DNA of 64,000 nt, from assembly GCF_016755875.1 (NCBI RefSeq), contig NZ_BNED01000005.1, forward strand, positions 5,470,001-5,534,000, given 5' to 3'. The translations under genes were made by a program, and so were the position numbers. The notes below the pieces were generated by a model. It did not search any database and had not been told where the DNA came from. It saw only the letters and a list, made by a program, of their open reading frames with translations. The DNA is from Streptomyces spororaveus (GTDB lineage: Bacteria > Actinomycetota > Actinomycetes > Streptomycetales > Streptomycetaceae). Positions 37,381 through 46,350 of the stretch are shown in pieces (the stretch's first letter is position 1; each line of letters opens with the position of its first letter).

Positions 37381-37396
37381 GTTAATGGTCGTTAAC
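37381..37396. promoter_or_regulatory. Operator copy 1 upstream of the leucine-type operon
   Basis: GTTAATGGTCGTTAAC, an imperfect palindrome (GTTAA/TTAAC arms). The second copy lies in reverse orientation at 37412. Both sit in the divergent promoter between the carboxylase operon and the TetR gene. Confidence 0.65.
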
Positions 37397-37411
37397 GTGT
37401 CTGGGCCTTAG

Positions 37412-37427
37412 GTTAACGACCGCTAAC
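37412..37427. promoter_or_regulatory. Operator copy 2 upstream of the TetR gene
   Basis: GTTAACGACCGCTAAC, whose complement matches copy 1 (37381) at 14 of 16 positions. The pair also forms a larger inverted repeat GGTCGTTAAC/GTTAACGACC (37387-37396 and 37412-37421). Confidence 0.65.
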
Positions 37428-37450
37428 GGCCCTGTCTAGAATGGTTTCCC

Positions 37451-38029
37451 ATGAGCACCAGAGCGGCCGCACCCACCCGTCGCGAGCAGATCCTCAGTGA
37501 GGCCGCTCGTCTCTTCGCCGCGCGTGGGTTCCACGGCGTGGGCGTCGACGAGATAGGGGCCGCGGTGGGCATCAGCGGCCCCGGGCTGTACCGGCACTTC
37601 GCGGGCAAGGACGCCATGCTCGCCGAGCTGCTCGTCGGCATCAGCGAGCGGCTGCTGACCGGCGGCCGGCACCGGGTGGCGGAGGCGGCGGGCGACCCGG
37701 AGCGGGTGCTGTCCTCCCTCGTCGACGGCCACATCGACTTCGCGCTCGACGACCGGGCGCTGATCACCCTGCACGACCGGGAGCTCGACCGGCTCCGGGA
37801 GGCCGACCGCAAGCTCGTACGGCAGCTGCAGCGCCAGTACGTGGAGCTGTGGGTGGAGGTCGTACGGGAACTGCACCCGCAGGTCGCCGAGGCGGAGGTA
37901 CGGGTCGCCGTGCACGCGGTGTTCGGCCTGCTCAACTCCACCCCGCACCTGGCGGCCTTGGGGCGCGAGGCGGTGGAATCGCTGCTGCGGCGCCTCGTCC
38001 ACGGCGCGTTCGGGGCGCTGTCGGCGTGA
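37451..38029 (+). CDS. TetR-family regulator of the acyl-CoA operon
   Basis: 192 residues. N-terminal helix-turn-helix (VDEIGAAVGISGPGLYRHFAGK) and a TetR C-terminal domain. Its divergent position and the paired operators at 37381/37412 make it the probable repressor of the carboxylase operon; the ligand is likely an acyl-CoA of that pathway, by inference. ATG at 37451. Confidence 0.9.
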   Translation: MSTRAAAPTRREQILSEAARLFAARGFHGVGVDEIGAAVGISGPGLYRHFAGKDAMLAELLVGISERLLTGGRHRVAEAAGDPERVLSSLVDGHIDFALDDRALITLHDRELDRLREADRKLVRQLQRQYVELWVEVVRELHPQVAEAEVRVAVHAVFGLLNSTPHLAALGREAVESLLRRLVHGAFGALSA

Positions 38030-38094
38030 GCCGGGGCGTCCGCCGACCGGAATGGACGCGCCGCCTCCGGCCCGGCGGCGGCAGAATGGCCCGT

Positions 38095-38898
38095 ATGCCG
38101 AAGCCGATAGAGACGCCCGTACCCACCCGCGCCGAGCTCATCGACCACCTGGTCCGCACCCGGATCTCGGGGCAGGTTGCCACGCCGCGCGAGAACAACC
38201 TCAGCCACTACCGCAAGCTCGCCAACGGCGACCGGCACTACTGGCTCGGCCTGGAACTGGGCGACCGCTGGACGGACGAGCAGGACGTGCTCGCGGTGAT
38301 GGCGGAGCGGTGCGGGGTCGTGGACGACCCGGCGTTCCGGTTCGGCCAGGACACCATCGACCCGGAGCTGACCGTGGCCGGCCTGGACCGCCTGGCGGCG
38401 CGACTGCGCAAGGCGGCGGCGGACCGGCAGAGCGTGCTCTTCGCCACCGGCCACCCGGGCGGCCTCCTGGACGTCCACCGGGTGACGGCGGCGGCCCTGC
38501 GGGCGGCCGGGTGCGAGATCGTCGTCATCCCGCAGGGCCTGGTGGCGGACGAGGGCTCGGTGTGGCAGTTCGCCGACGTCGCGGTCCTGGAGCGCGGCGC
38601 GACGCTGTGGCACACGCACTCGCCGGAGCCGATGGCGGCGATCCTGGACGGCCTCGCGGCGGAGAACCGCCCGCTGCCGGACCTGGTCGTCGCGGACCAC
38701 GGCTGGGCGGGCTGCGCGGCCCAGCGCGGCCTGGACGCGGTGGGCTACGCGGACTGCAACGACCCGGCGCTGTTCATCGGCGAGGCGGAAGGCACCCTCC
38801 AGGTGACGATCCCCCTGGACGACCACGTCCGCGACCCCCGCTTCTACGACCCGATGGTGGCGTACATCCTGGACGCGGCGGGCCTGCTGGGGGAGTAG
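38095..38898 (+). CDS. Conserved actinobacterial protein, often labelled phosphatase
   Basis: 267 residues. HYRKLANGDRHYWLGLE near residue 35, SVLFATGHPGGLLDVH in the middle and a D-rich LVVADHGWAGC. I remember closely similar Streptomyces proteins being labelled phosphatase, without a motif that convinces me here. ATG 38095 chosen over 38086 because MPKPIETPVP is the usual start; no strong ribosome site is visible, and a leaderless mRNA is possible. Confidence 0.65.
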   Translation: MPKPIETPVPTRAELIDHLVRTRISGQVATPRENNLSHYRKLANGDRHYWLGLELGDRWTDEQDVLAVMAERCGVVDDPAFRFGQDTIDPELTVAGLDRLAARLRKAAADRQSVLFATGHPGGLLDVHRVTAAALRAAGCEIVVIPQGLVADEGSVWQFADVAVLERGATLWHTHSPEPMAAILDGLAAENRPLPDLVVADHGWAGCAAQRGLDAVGYADCNDPALFIGEAEGTLQVTIPLDDHVRDPRFYDPMVAYILDAAGLLGE

Positions 38899-38913
38899 GG
38901 GGCGGGCGAGGGC

Positions 38914-38947
38914 CTCGCCGGTTCGTCCGTGGCGGCGAACCGGCGAG
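38914..38947. terminator. Bidirectional terminator
   Basis: 12-bp perfect stem CTCGCCGGTTCG/CGAACCGGCGAG with a 10-base loop, in the gap between two convergent genes. Confidence 0.75.
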
Positions 38948-38977
38948 CCCCCCGCTCCCCGCGCGCGAGGCCTCGTC

Positions 38978-39424
38978 TCAGTGGGCCGTGGAATCCCTTG
39001 TGTAGCGCTCGCCCTTGCCGTCGTCCTGACGCAGGTACATCTGGTCGTAGGGTCGCTTCCCCACCCAGATCGCGTTCAGGGCGCAGTGAGCCGGCCGCTC
39101 GTGACCGGTCGCGAATTCGATCCGGACGCCCGGGCGTTCGTCCGGGACGGTATCGAACGTCCATGTGCCGTCACCGGATGCGCGGGGGACGGCGTTCCGC
39201 ATGTTTTCCGGGACGCAGTACCGGTCCTGCGTGATGTTGCCGAACGAGACGGCTCCGTCCTCCGTGAACACGACCCGGCCGCCTTTGTTGCTCTGCCAGG
39301 TGCCGGTGATGTCCGACGCTTCGAGCTCCTCGGTGCCGCGCGGCTCCGACCCGCAGGATGTGACCGCGAAGCTTGTGGCAAGGAGAAGCGCGAGGACTTC
39401 GGAGTGCCGTAGGAGTCGTTTCAA
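38978..39424 (-). CDS. Lipoprotein of unknown function
   Basis: 148 residues from a TTG at 39424 with GAGG 6 bases before it; an in-frame upstream ORF extends to 39511 without a fitting start. Signal peptide (ALLLATSFAVTSC) with lipobox VTSC, then an exported domain with a TGTWQSNKGGRVVFTEDG lipocalin-like start and a Cys pair (DRYCVPEN; PAHCALNAI). The substrate or role is unknown. Confidence 0.6.
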   Translation of the reverse strand: MKRLLRHSEVLALLLATSFAVTSCGSEPRGTEELEASDITGTWQSNKGGRVVFTEDGAVSFGNITQDRYCVPENMRNAVPRASGDGTWTFDTVPDERPGVRIEFATGHERPAHCALNAIWVGKRPYDQMYLRQDDGKGERYTRDSTAH

Positions 39425-39567
39425 TGATCGCCTCGGGGTGGATGTATGGATGGCCCGTCGCTCCGGATCTGCCGGAGCGGTGCGGAGCCGGTCGTGCCGA
39501 TCATCGCCCACTCGCGCGCACTTCCGGGGGGTGACCCGTTGTCAGTGGCGGTGGTTACGGTCGGTTC

Positions 39568-40419
39568 ATGTCGAAGTCTTCGAAGGCGCGCAGCCCGTTG
39601 TCCGTGCTGGCCGACGATCCTCAAGGGCGGTCTCTGGGGCTGGAGTTGCCCTCGGGGGTGCTCGTGGATGCGCCCGGACGGCGGCGGTGGGGCAAGGCGT
39701 CCGAGCCGTTGTTGTGGGTGTCCGACGAGGCCGTGGGGGTCGGGGCGCTCGCCGCTCACCGGAGTCCGGCGCTCGCCGCCGCCGGGCTGCAGGCCGTGCT
39801 GTTCCAGGACCGGCGGGGGCTCGAACGGTGGTGGCAGGAGCGGGAGTTCCGGCCGGAGCGGATGTCCGACCCCGACGACCACCACGTCGAGCCGGTGCTG
39901 CGGGAGTTCTGGAGCGCGGTGGTGCCCGACCCCGAGGAGGGTGCGGAGGGGGAGGAGCTCATCGCTCCCTTCGGCCGGGACTGGCCCGGGCTCGCGGAGG
40001 GCGGGCCGCAGGCCCCGGACGATCCGGACGCCGTGGCCTGTGGGCTCGCGGACGAGCTGATAGCGAGCGGCGCCCTGCCGAGTCCCCGGCTCGCCCTGGT
40101 CCCTGCGGGCCGCGGGGCCGACGTACCGACCGTGATGGGCTGGGGCGGGCCGGCCAACCACGAGAACGACACCGCCCTCATCAGCACCGTCCTGCGCTCC
40201 TGGGAGGACCGCTTCGGGGCCCGCGTCGTCGCCCTCGGCTTCGACGAGCTCCATGTGTCCGTGGCGGCCCCGCCGCGTACGACCGCCCACGCGCTCCCCG
40301 TCGCCGCGGAGCACTTCGCCTTCTCGCCCGACAACATCTGGCAGGGCTCCGGCAGCATCCGCGCCTACGCCGACGAGGCGGTCACCGGCAGCAACCACTG
40401 GGGGTTCTGGTGGGACTGA
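39568..40419 (+). CDS. DUF4253-domain protein
   Basis: 283 residues. C-terminal half has the DUF4253 hallmarks: VMGWGGPANH (about residue 190), RSWEDRFGARVVALGFD, PRTTAHALPVAAEHFAF, and NHWGFWWD at the end. The N-terminal half is variable. Function of the domain is unknown. Confidence 0.72.
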   Translation: MSKSSKARSPLSVLADDPQGRSLGLELPSGVLVDAPGRRRWGKASEPLLWVSDEAVGVGALAAHRSPALAAAGLQAVLFQDRRGLERWWQEREFRPERMSDPDDHHVEPVLREFWSAVVPDPEEGAEGEELIAPFGRDWPGLAEGGPQAPDDPDAVACGLADELIASGALPSPRLALVPAGRGADVPTVMGWGGPANHENDTALISTVLRSWEDRFGARVVALGFDELHVSVAAPPRTTAHALPVAAEHFAFSPDNIWQGSGSIRAYADEAVTGSNHWGFWWD

Positions 40420-40431
40420 GACGGGCGCGGG

Positions 40432-41310
40432 TCACGCACGCGGGACGCGTACGACACCCTCCTGGATGACCGTCACGGCCAGCCGGCCGTCCTGCGTCCA
40501 GATGCGGGCCTGGCCCAGGCCCCGGCCCGCGGCCGCCGAGGGCGACTCCTGGTCGTACAGCAGCCACTCGTCCGCGCGGAACGGCCGGTGGAACCACATC
40601 GCGTGGTCCAGCGAGGCGCCGACCACGTCGCCCACCGCCCAGCCGCCCCGGCCGTGCGCGAGCAGCACCGAGTCGAGCAGGGTCATGTCGGAGACGTAGG
40701 TGGCCAGGCAGGTGTGCAGCAGCGGATCGTCGCTGTCGAGCTTGCCGGCCGTACGGAACCACACCTGCGAGCGCGGCTCCACCGGCTCGCCGACGCTGCC
40801 CCAGGGCGGGGTCGTGGCGTAGCGCAGGTCCACCGCCTCGCGGGTCTCGATCAGCCGCTCCACCGTGCCGGGGTCGCGGAAGATCTCGCGGTACGCGGGC
40901 AGCGACTCGGCCGCGGTGGGCAGGGACTCCGGGTCCGGGGCGGACGGCATGGCGACCTGGTGGTCGAGGCCGTCCTCGTACTTCTGGAAGGACGCGGAGA
41001 GGTGGAAGATCGGCTGGCCGTGCTGGACGGCGACGACCCGGCGCGTGGTGAAGGAGCGCCCGTCGCGGATCCGGTCCACCGAGTAGACGATGGGCGCGGA
41101 GGTGTCCCCGGTGCGCAGGAAGTAGGAGTGCAGCGAGTGCGCGGTGCGGTCCGCGGGGACGGTCCGGCCGGCCGCGACCAGGGCCTGGGCCGCGACCTGG
41201 CCGCCGAAGACGCGCGGTACCAGCGAAGGCCGGCTGGTACCGCGGAAGATGTTCTCCTCGATCTGCTCGAGGTCGAGCAGATCGAGGAGCGTCGTCAGTG
41301 CGTCGTTCAT
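40432..41310 (-). CDS. tesB: Acyl-CoA thioesterase II (TesB-like)
   Basis: 292 residues with two hot-dog domains: RVFGGQVAAQALVAAGRTV and SLHSYFLRTGD in the first, LDHAMWFHRPFRADEWLLYD in the second, as in TesB. Hydrolyses acyl-CoA to free CoA. Starts ATG 41310, 26 bases downstream of the acyl-CoA dehydrogenase gene on the same strand, likely one transcript. Confidence 0.9.
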   Translation of the reverse strand: MNDALTTLLDLLDLEQIEENIFRGTSRPSLVPRVFGGQVAAQALVAAGRTVPADRTAHSLHSYFLRTGDTSAPIVYSVDRIRDGRSFTTRRVVAVQHGQPIFHLSASFQKYEDGLDHQVAMPSAPDPESLPTAAESLPAYREIFRDPGTVERLIETREAVDLRYATTPPWGSVGEPVEPRSQVWFRTAGKLDSDDPLLHTCLATYVSDMTLLDSVLLAHGRGGWAVGDVVGASLDHAMWFHRPFRADEWLLYDQESPSAAAGRGLGQARIWTQDGRLAVTVIQEGVVRVPRA

Positions 41311-41336
41311 GGGGGAAGGGTAGGTGCCCGGATTCC

Positions 41337-42494
41337 CTACAGGCCCATGGACTTGGCGATGATGGACTTCATGATCTCGCTGGTGCCGCCGTAGATGCGG
41401 TTGACGCGGTTGTCGGCGTACAGGCGGGCGATCGGGTACTCGTTCATGTAGCCGTAGCCGCCGTGCAGCTGGAGGCAGCGGTCGATGACGCGGTGCGCGA
41501 CCTCGGTGCAGAACAGCTTGGCGGAGGCGGCCTCGGCCGGGGTCAGCTCGCCGGCGTCCAGGGCCTCCAGGGCGCGGTCGGCGACGGCCTGCGCGGCGTC
41601 CACCTCGGCCTGGCAGGCGGCCAGTTCGAACTTGGTGTTCTGGAAGTGCGCGACGGGCTTGCCGAAGACGGTGCGCTCCGTGACGTACTGCTGGGCGAAC
41701 CGGACGGCCGCGGCGGCCTGGGCGTACGCGCCGAAGGCGATGCCCCAGCGCTCGGAGGCCAGGTTGTGGCCGAGGTAGTAGAAGCCCTTGCCCTCCTCGC
41801 CCATCAGGTCCTCGACCGGGACCTTGACGTCGACGAACGCCAGCTCGGCGGTGTCGGAGGTCTTCAGGCCCAGCTTGTCGAGCTTGCGGCCGATGGAGTA
41901 GCCCTCGGACTTGGTGTCCACGGCGAAGAGGGAGATGCCGAAGCGGCGGTCCTCGGCCGACGGGGCGGAGGTACGGGCGCAGACGATCACGCGGTCGGCG
42001 TGGACGCCACCGGTGATGAAGGTCTTGGAGCCGTTGAGGACGTAGTGCGTGCCGTCCTCGGAGAGCTTGGCGGTGGTCTTCATGCCCGCGACGTCGGAGC
42101 CGGTGCCCGGCTCGGTCATCGCCAGAGCCCACATCTCCTCGCCGGAGACGAACTTCGGCAGGAAGCGCTTCTTCTGCTCGGTGTCGGCCAGCATCTTGAT
42201 GTAGGGGAGGGCGAGCAGCACGTGCACGCCGGAGCCGCCGAAGTTGACGCCCGCGCGCGAGGTCTCTTCGTAGAGGACGGCCTCGAACTTGTGGGTGTCC
42301 AGGCCCGCGCCGCCGAACTCCTCGGGCACGTTGATGCCGAAGACGCCCAGCTCGCCGAGCTTGTAGTAGAAGTCGCGCGGCGCCTGACCGGCTGCGAACC
42401 ACTCGTCGTAGACCGGGACGACCTCGGCCTCGATGAAGGCGCGGATGGTCTCGCGGAATGCCTCGTGGTCCTCGTTGAAAACGGTACGGCGCAC
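41337..42494 (-). CDS. Acyl-CoA dehydrogenase, long-chain type
   Basis: 385 residues from the GTG at 42494 (GGGAG upstream); a longer ATG start at 42530 has no such site. Acyl-CoA dehydrogenase fold with AMTEPGTGSDVAGM and YVLNGSKTFITGG. The C-terminal motif is YGGTSEIMKS: Gly replaces the catalytic Glu of short/medium-chain enzymes, as in LCAD/isovaleryl-CoA dehydrogenase, in which the base lies elsewhere. Pairs with a thioesterase and follows a palindrome that may be a TetR/FadR-type operator. Confidence 0.85.
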   Translation of the reverse strand: MRRTVFNEDHEAFRETIRAFIEAEVVPVYDEWFAAGQAPRDFYYKLGELGVFGINVPEEFGGAGLDTHKFEAVLYEETSRAGVNFGGSGVHVLLALPYIKMLADTEQKKRFLPKFVSGEEMWALAMTEPGTGSDVAGMKTTAKLSEDGTHYVLNGSKTFITGGVHADRVIVCARTSAPSAEDRRFGISLFAVDTKSEGYSIGRKLDKLGLKTSDTAELAFVDVKVPVEDLMGEEGKGFYYLGHNLASERWGIAFGAYAQAAAAVRFAQQYVTERTVFGKPVAHFQNTKFELAACQAEVDAAQAVADRALEALDAGELTPAEAASAKLFCTEVAHRVIDRCLQLHGGYGYMNEYPIARLYADNRVNRIYGGTSEIMKSIIAKSMGL

Positions 42495-42531
42495 AGCCGG
42501 CTCCCTTCGGTCGCGGCGGTCCGCCGCCATG

Positions 42532-42549
42532 CCTAAGCGCTTGCTCAGG
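42532..42549. promoter_or_regulatory. Candidate operator upstream of the acyl-CoA dehydrogenase
   Basis: CCTAAGCGCTTGCTCAGG, an imperfect palindrome (CCTnAGC/GCTnAGG) 38 bases before the GTG. Its AGCGCTTGCT core resembles operators of TetR-type regulators of fatty acid genes. No linked regulator. Confidence 0.4.
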
Positions 42550-42741
42550 ATAAGTTACCGGCCAGTCAATCTGGCTGTCCAGAGTCGGAGCGCCCGAGAA
42601 AGGGTGGGGTGGCTCACCCCGGGCCCGCCGCCCGGGGCTCCGGCAGAGGGGGTTCATCCGTGCCGTGGTGGCCGGAATGTGCTCAAGAATGCCTTGTTCG
42701 TGGTCTCACGTACCGATTCGCCCTCCCCTAGCCTGCCCGGC

Positions 42742-43731
42742 ATGCCACTTTTCCGGAGAGCGAAGAAGGCCGGCCCGGATGCGGGCGGAGGGTCGGGGGC
42801 GTCGCCGGTACCGCCCTGGTGCGCATGGTTCGGCCCCGCCGACTGGCACGCCTTCGAGGCGCTCCTGAACGACGTCTTCCTGGACGGGAACAAGAGCGGG
42901 CCGCCCATGCGCTTCGGGGAGCAGCGCCACCTCTCGCTCGCCGCCGAGGGCGAGCCCGGCGCACCGCTGGACCTCGCGGAGATAGCCGAGCTGGTCCGCG
43001 CGCTGCCGCACGCGAACTGGCGGTCGGCCACGGTCTCCTTCCTGAACCAGAAGCAGCGGCTCGCCGACCGCCGGCGCGAGCTGGAGCGGGCGGGCTTCGC
43101 CGAGGTCCGCAACCTGCTCATGCCGAGGCTGGTGACGGTCGACGCGGTCGGCGAGGGCCACGGGCTGTCCGTGGCGCTGACCGGGGAACTCGCCGTCGTC
43201 GTCGTGATCCACGTGGGCGGAGACCTCTCCGCCCCCGTCCCGCCGGACCAGTTCCGCTCCTGGCGCGTGGACGAGGCCGAGGTGTGGGCCGCCGCCATGG
43301 CCAACCTGGAGGCCGCACCGGTCTCCCTCCAGTACAACGAGGACGAGAACCCGCTGGTGAACGTCGAGGGCGAGGGCGGCTACACCTCGACCCACCTGCT
43401 GCGCGCCGCCGACCTCGTCGACCGCCCGGCGCCGCACGGCATCCTCGCGATGGTCCCCTTCCACGGCCACCTGATGCTGTGGGCCGTGGAAGGGCCGGAG
43501 CTGCACACCTGCGTGATCGCCTACGGGCCGCTGGTGCGGAAGATGTGGGAGGACGCCCCCGAGGAGTACCGGCTGAGCTCGCGCCTGCTGTGGATAGGGG
43601 AGGACGGGATCGAGTCGGTCGGGGTGGAGCCCGCGCCGCCCGGCAGTGACGAGCCGGGTGTGATCACGGGCTCCGCGCGCTTCGTGGAGCTGCTCTCCGC
43701 CTTCCGCCCGCCGGACGGCCACCGCGGGTGA
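42742..43731 (+). CDS. Conserved protein of unknown function
   Basis: 329 residues beginning MPLFRRAKK. No signal peptide or membrane segment. A Trp-rich start (WCAWFGPADWHAF) and a FLNQKQRLADRRRELERAGFAEVRNLL helix are visible, with a predominantly beta C-terminal half. Function unknown. Its stop lies in the first unit of the tandem repeat at 43726. Confidence 0.65.
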   Translation: MPLFRRAKKAGPDAGGGSGASPVPPWCAWFGPADWHAFEALLNDVFLDGNKSGPPMRFGEQRHLSLAAEGEPGAPLDLAEIAELVRALPHANWRSATVSFLNQKQRLADRRRELERAGFAEVRNLLMPRLVTVDAVGEGHGLSVALTGELAVVVVIHVGGDLSAPVPPDQFRSWRVDEAEVWAAAMANLEAAPVSLQYNEDENPLVNVEGEGGYTSTHLLRAADLVDRPAPHGILAMVPFHGHLMLWAVEGPELHTCVIAYGPLVRKMWEDAPEEYRLSSRLLWIGEDGIESVGVEPAPPGSDEPGVITGSARFVELLSAFRPPDGHRG

Positions 43732-43820
43732 GCCGGGAGGCCGGGGCCGGCGCGGCGCGGGTGAGCCGGGGGCCGGGGCCGGCGCGGGTGAGCGCGGGGC
43801 CGGGGCCGGCCCTCACCCGT
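43726..43820. repeat. Tandem imperfect repeat after the 42742 gene
   Basis: Three copies of GGGTGAGC followed by a GGCCGGGGCCGGC-rich tail, starting at 43726, 43759 and 43786 (33 and 27 bases apart). The TGA of the first copy is the stop codon. A further inverted GCCCCGCCC-rich stretch follows to 43853. Confidence 0.6.
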
Positions 43821-43853
43821 CGGGCCCCGCCCGCACCCGTCCCGGCTCCGGCC

Positions 43854-45266
43854 TCACCCCGCGGTGACGCGCAGCGCGAACCACAGCTCCATCCGGACGT
43901 CCGGGTCGTCCAGGTCCCGGTCCAGCAGTTCGGCGGCGCGGCCGACGCGCTGGCGGACGGTGTTGCGGTGGACGCCGAGGGCGGCCGCCGTGCGGTCCCA
44001 GTTGCCGTGGTGGGCCAGCCAGCCGCGCAGGGTCTCCCGCAGAGCGGGGGAGAGCGGCCCCAGCAGGGCCTCCGCATGGGCGCGGGCCTCGGCCTCGCCG
44101 ACCAGGCCCGCGAGGCCGGGGTCGGTGTGGCGGGCCAGCGCGGTACGGGTCGCCTCCGCGCGCTCCAGCGCCCGCCCGGCCTGGGCGTCCGCCGTGGCCA
44201 GCCCGGCGGGCGCGGCCGGGGCGCTCACCCCGAGCCGCCAGCCGGGCTGCGCCTCGGGCTCCCGGTCGGTGAGCAGCCGTACGCCGTCCTCGTGCGGGTC
44301 CAGCAGTACGGTGCCCAGGGCGGCCGCCAGGGCCCGCGGATCCCCCGACCCGCGGGCGTGGACGGCGTACCAGGGGCCGGCCGTCAGGGCCCCGGCCGGA
44401 TTCCCGTCGAGCAGCAGCCGGGTCAGGGCCGCCGCCTCGGCCCCGGCCGGCCGCTCGGCCGTGAGCAGGGTCAGCAGCACGGCGGCCACCGATGCCACGG
44501 TGTGGTCGCCGGGGGCGCGGGCCGGGGTCGCCGTGCCCAGCGCCGCCCGCCCGGCCAGGGCGTAGGCGGCCAGGTGGTGTCCGCCCGCCCGGTCGGTGGC
44601 CGTGGCGGGCCCGCCCTCGCGGCCGACCCGGGCCAGCAGCGCGGACAGGGCCTCCCAGGCCGGAGCAGGGAGCTCCGGGCCCGCCGCCCGGCCGCCCGGC
44701 CACAGGGCGACCGACCCGCCCAGGCTGGCCGCGAGCCTGGCCAGCACCGCCGGGACCGGGTCGGGCCGGGCCGCGGCCGCCGCCAGGGCCTGCTGGGCCT
44801 CGGTGACCCGGCGCAGCTCCCGGGTCCGGGCCTCCGCCATCAGCCGCCCCACCGCGCGGGCGACCGCCGAGAAGGGGGTCCGCGGCGGGACCTCCAGCAG
44901 CGGCAGCCCGTGCCGGGCGCAGGCGTCGGCCAGCGCGGCCGGGACCTCCTCGTGCACCGGGGCCACGCCGAAGCCGAGCGCGGCCGCCCCCGCGCCGGCC
45001 AGCCGGGCCACGTACCCGTCGGGGTCGTCGGCGGGGCCCGCCCCGGCGGTCAGCAGCAGCTCGCCGCCGAGCAGGTACGGGGAGGGGTCGGGCATCTCGG
45101 AGGCGTGCACCCCGTGCACCCCGGCGGTGGCCGGCCCGGCGAGGTGGCGCAGGCCGAGCTCCCGGTCCCCGAGCAGCGCGGTGAGGAGCACCGGCGGGGT
45201 GAGCGGCTCCCCGGCGGGGCCGATGCCGTACTCCGGATCGCGAGGCGCAGCGGGAGGGGCGGGCAT
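43854..45266 (-). CDS. PucR-family transcriptional regulator
   Basis: 470 residues. N-terminal PucR (purine catabolism) domain, a GGDEF-like middle, and the C-terminal PucR helix-turn-helix: [20 protein letters not shown]. The ATG at 45266 follows GGAG. Divergent from the ureohydrolase gene at 45383 (116 bases apart), so it is the likely regulator of that operon; the natural inducer is unknown. Confidence 0.85.
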   Translation of the reverse strand: MPAPPAAPRDPEYGIGPAGEPLTPPVLLTALLGDRELGLRHLAGPATAGVHGVHASEMPDPSPYLLGGELLLTAGAGPADDPDGYVARLAGAGAAALGFGVAPVHEEVPAALADACARHGLPLLEVPPRTPFSAVARAVGRLMAEARTRELRRVTEAQQALAAAAARPDPVPAVLARLAASLGGSVALWPGGRAAGPELPAPAWEALSALLARVGREGGPATATDRAGGHHLAAYALAGRAALGTATPARAPGDHTVASVAAVLLTLLTAERPAGAEAAALTRLLLDGNPAGALTAGPWYAVHARGSGDPRALAAALGTVLLDPHEDGVRLLTDREPEAQPGWRLGVSAPAAPAGLATADAQAGRALERAEATRTALARHTDPGLAGLVGEAEARAHAEALLGPLSPALRETLRGWLAHHGNWDRTAAALGVHRNTVRQRVGRAAELLDRDLDDPDVRMELWFALRVTAG

Positions 45267-45382
45267 GGATACTCCATACATTTCAACACTGCCGGATGGA
45301 TGAAACGTACACTCCCCACCCCCGGGTGGCCCGCTTACGCTCGAAGTACCGCACACGTCAGGCCAGAGAAAGAGGCACAGCC

Positions 45383-46345
45383 ATGAGCACGCAGCCGCGC
45401 GGCCCCGTCGACTCCTCCCGTATCCCGCGCTACGCGGGCCCGGCGACCTTCGCCCGTCTGCCCCGCCTCGACGAGGTCGGCTCCGCCGACGTCGCCGTCG
45501 TCGGCGTGCCCTTCGACTCCGGCGTGTCCTACCGCCCCGGCGCCCGCTTCGGCGGCAACGCCATCCGCGAGGCCTCCCGCCTGCTGCGCCCGTACAACCC
45601 GGCCCAGGACGCCTCCCCGTTCGCGCTCGCGCAGGTCGCCGACGCCGGTGACATCGCCGTGAACCCCTTCAACATCAACGAGGCCGTCGAGACGGTCGAG
45701 GCCGCCGCCGACGAGCTGCTCTCCTCCGGCTCCCGCCTGATGACCCTGGGCGGCGACCACACCATCGCCCTCCCGCTGCTCCGCTCCGTCGCGAAGAAGC
45801 ACGGCCCGGTCGCGCTGCTCCACTTCGACGCGCACCTGGACACCTGGGACACCTACTTCGGCGCCGAGTACACCCACGGCACTCCGTTCCGCCGCGCCGT
45901 CGAGGAGGGCATCCTCGACACCGAGGCGCTCTCGCACGTCGGCACGCGCGGCCCGCTGTACGGCAAGCAGGACCTCGACGACGACGCCAAGATGGGCTTC
46001 GGCATCGTGACCTCCGCCGACGTCTACCGCCGCGGCGCCGACGAGGTCGCCGACCAGCTGCGCCAGCGCATCGGCGACCGGCCGCTGTACATCTCCATCG
46101 ACATCGACGTGCTCGACCCGGCGCACGCGCCCGGCACCGGCACCCCGGAGGCGGGCGGCATGACCTCCCGCGAGCTGCTGGAGATCATCCGCGGTCTGTC
46201 CTCCTGCAACCTCGTTTCCGCCGACGTCGTCGAGGTCGCCCCGGCGTACGATCACGCCGAGATCACCTCGGTCGCGGCCTCGCACACCGCGTACGAGCTG
46301 ACCACGATCATGTCGCGACAGATCGCGCAGGCGAAGGGCAAGTAA
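45383..46345 (+). CDS. Ureohydrolase (agmatinase / guanidinobutyrase type)
   Basis: 320 residues. Manganese sites typical of the family: GGDHT (about residue 126), FDAHLDTWD (about 152-160) and [16 protein letters not shown]. Hydrolyses a guanidino compound to urea and an amine. The sequence does not tell agmatinase (SpeB) from guanidinobutyrase (GbuA). Ends 5 bases before a ThDP-dependent decarboxylase-like gene, which points to guanidinobutyrase in a 2-ketoarginine pathway; this is inference. Confidence 0.85.
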   Translation: MSTQPRGPVDSSRIPRYAGPATFARLPRLDEVGSADVAVVGVPFDSGVSYRPGARFGGNAIREASRLLRPYNPAQDASPFALAQVADAGDIAVNPFNINEAVETVEAAADELLSSGSRLMTLGGDHTIALPLLRSVAKKHGPVALLHFDAHLDTWDTYFGAEYTHGTPFRRAVEEGILDTEALSHVGTRGPLYGKQDLDDDAKMGFGIVTSADVYRRGADEVADQLRQRIGDRPLYISIDIDVLDPAHAPGTGTPEAGGMTSRELLEIIRGLSSCNLVSADVVEVAPAYDHAEITSVAASHTAYELTTIMSRQIAQAKGK

Positions 46346-46350
46346 GCGAA

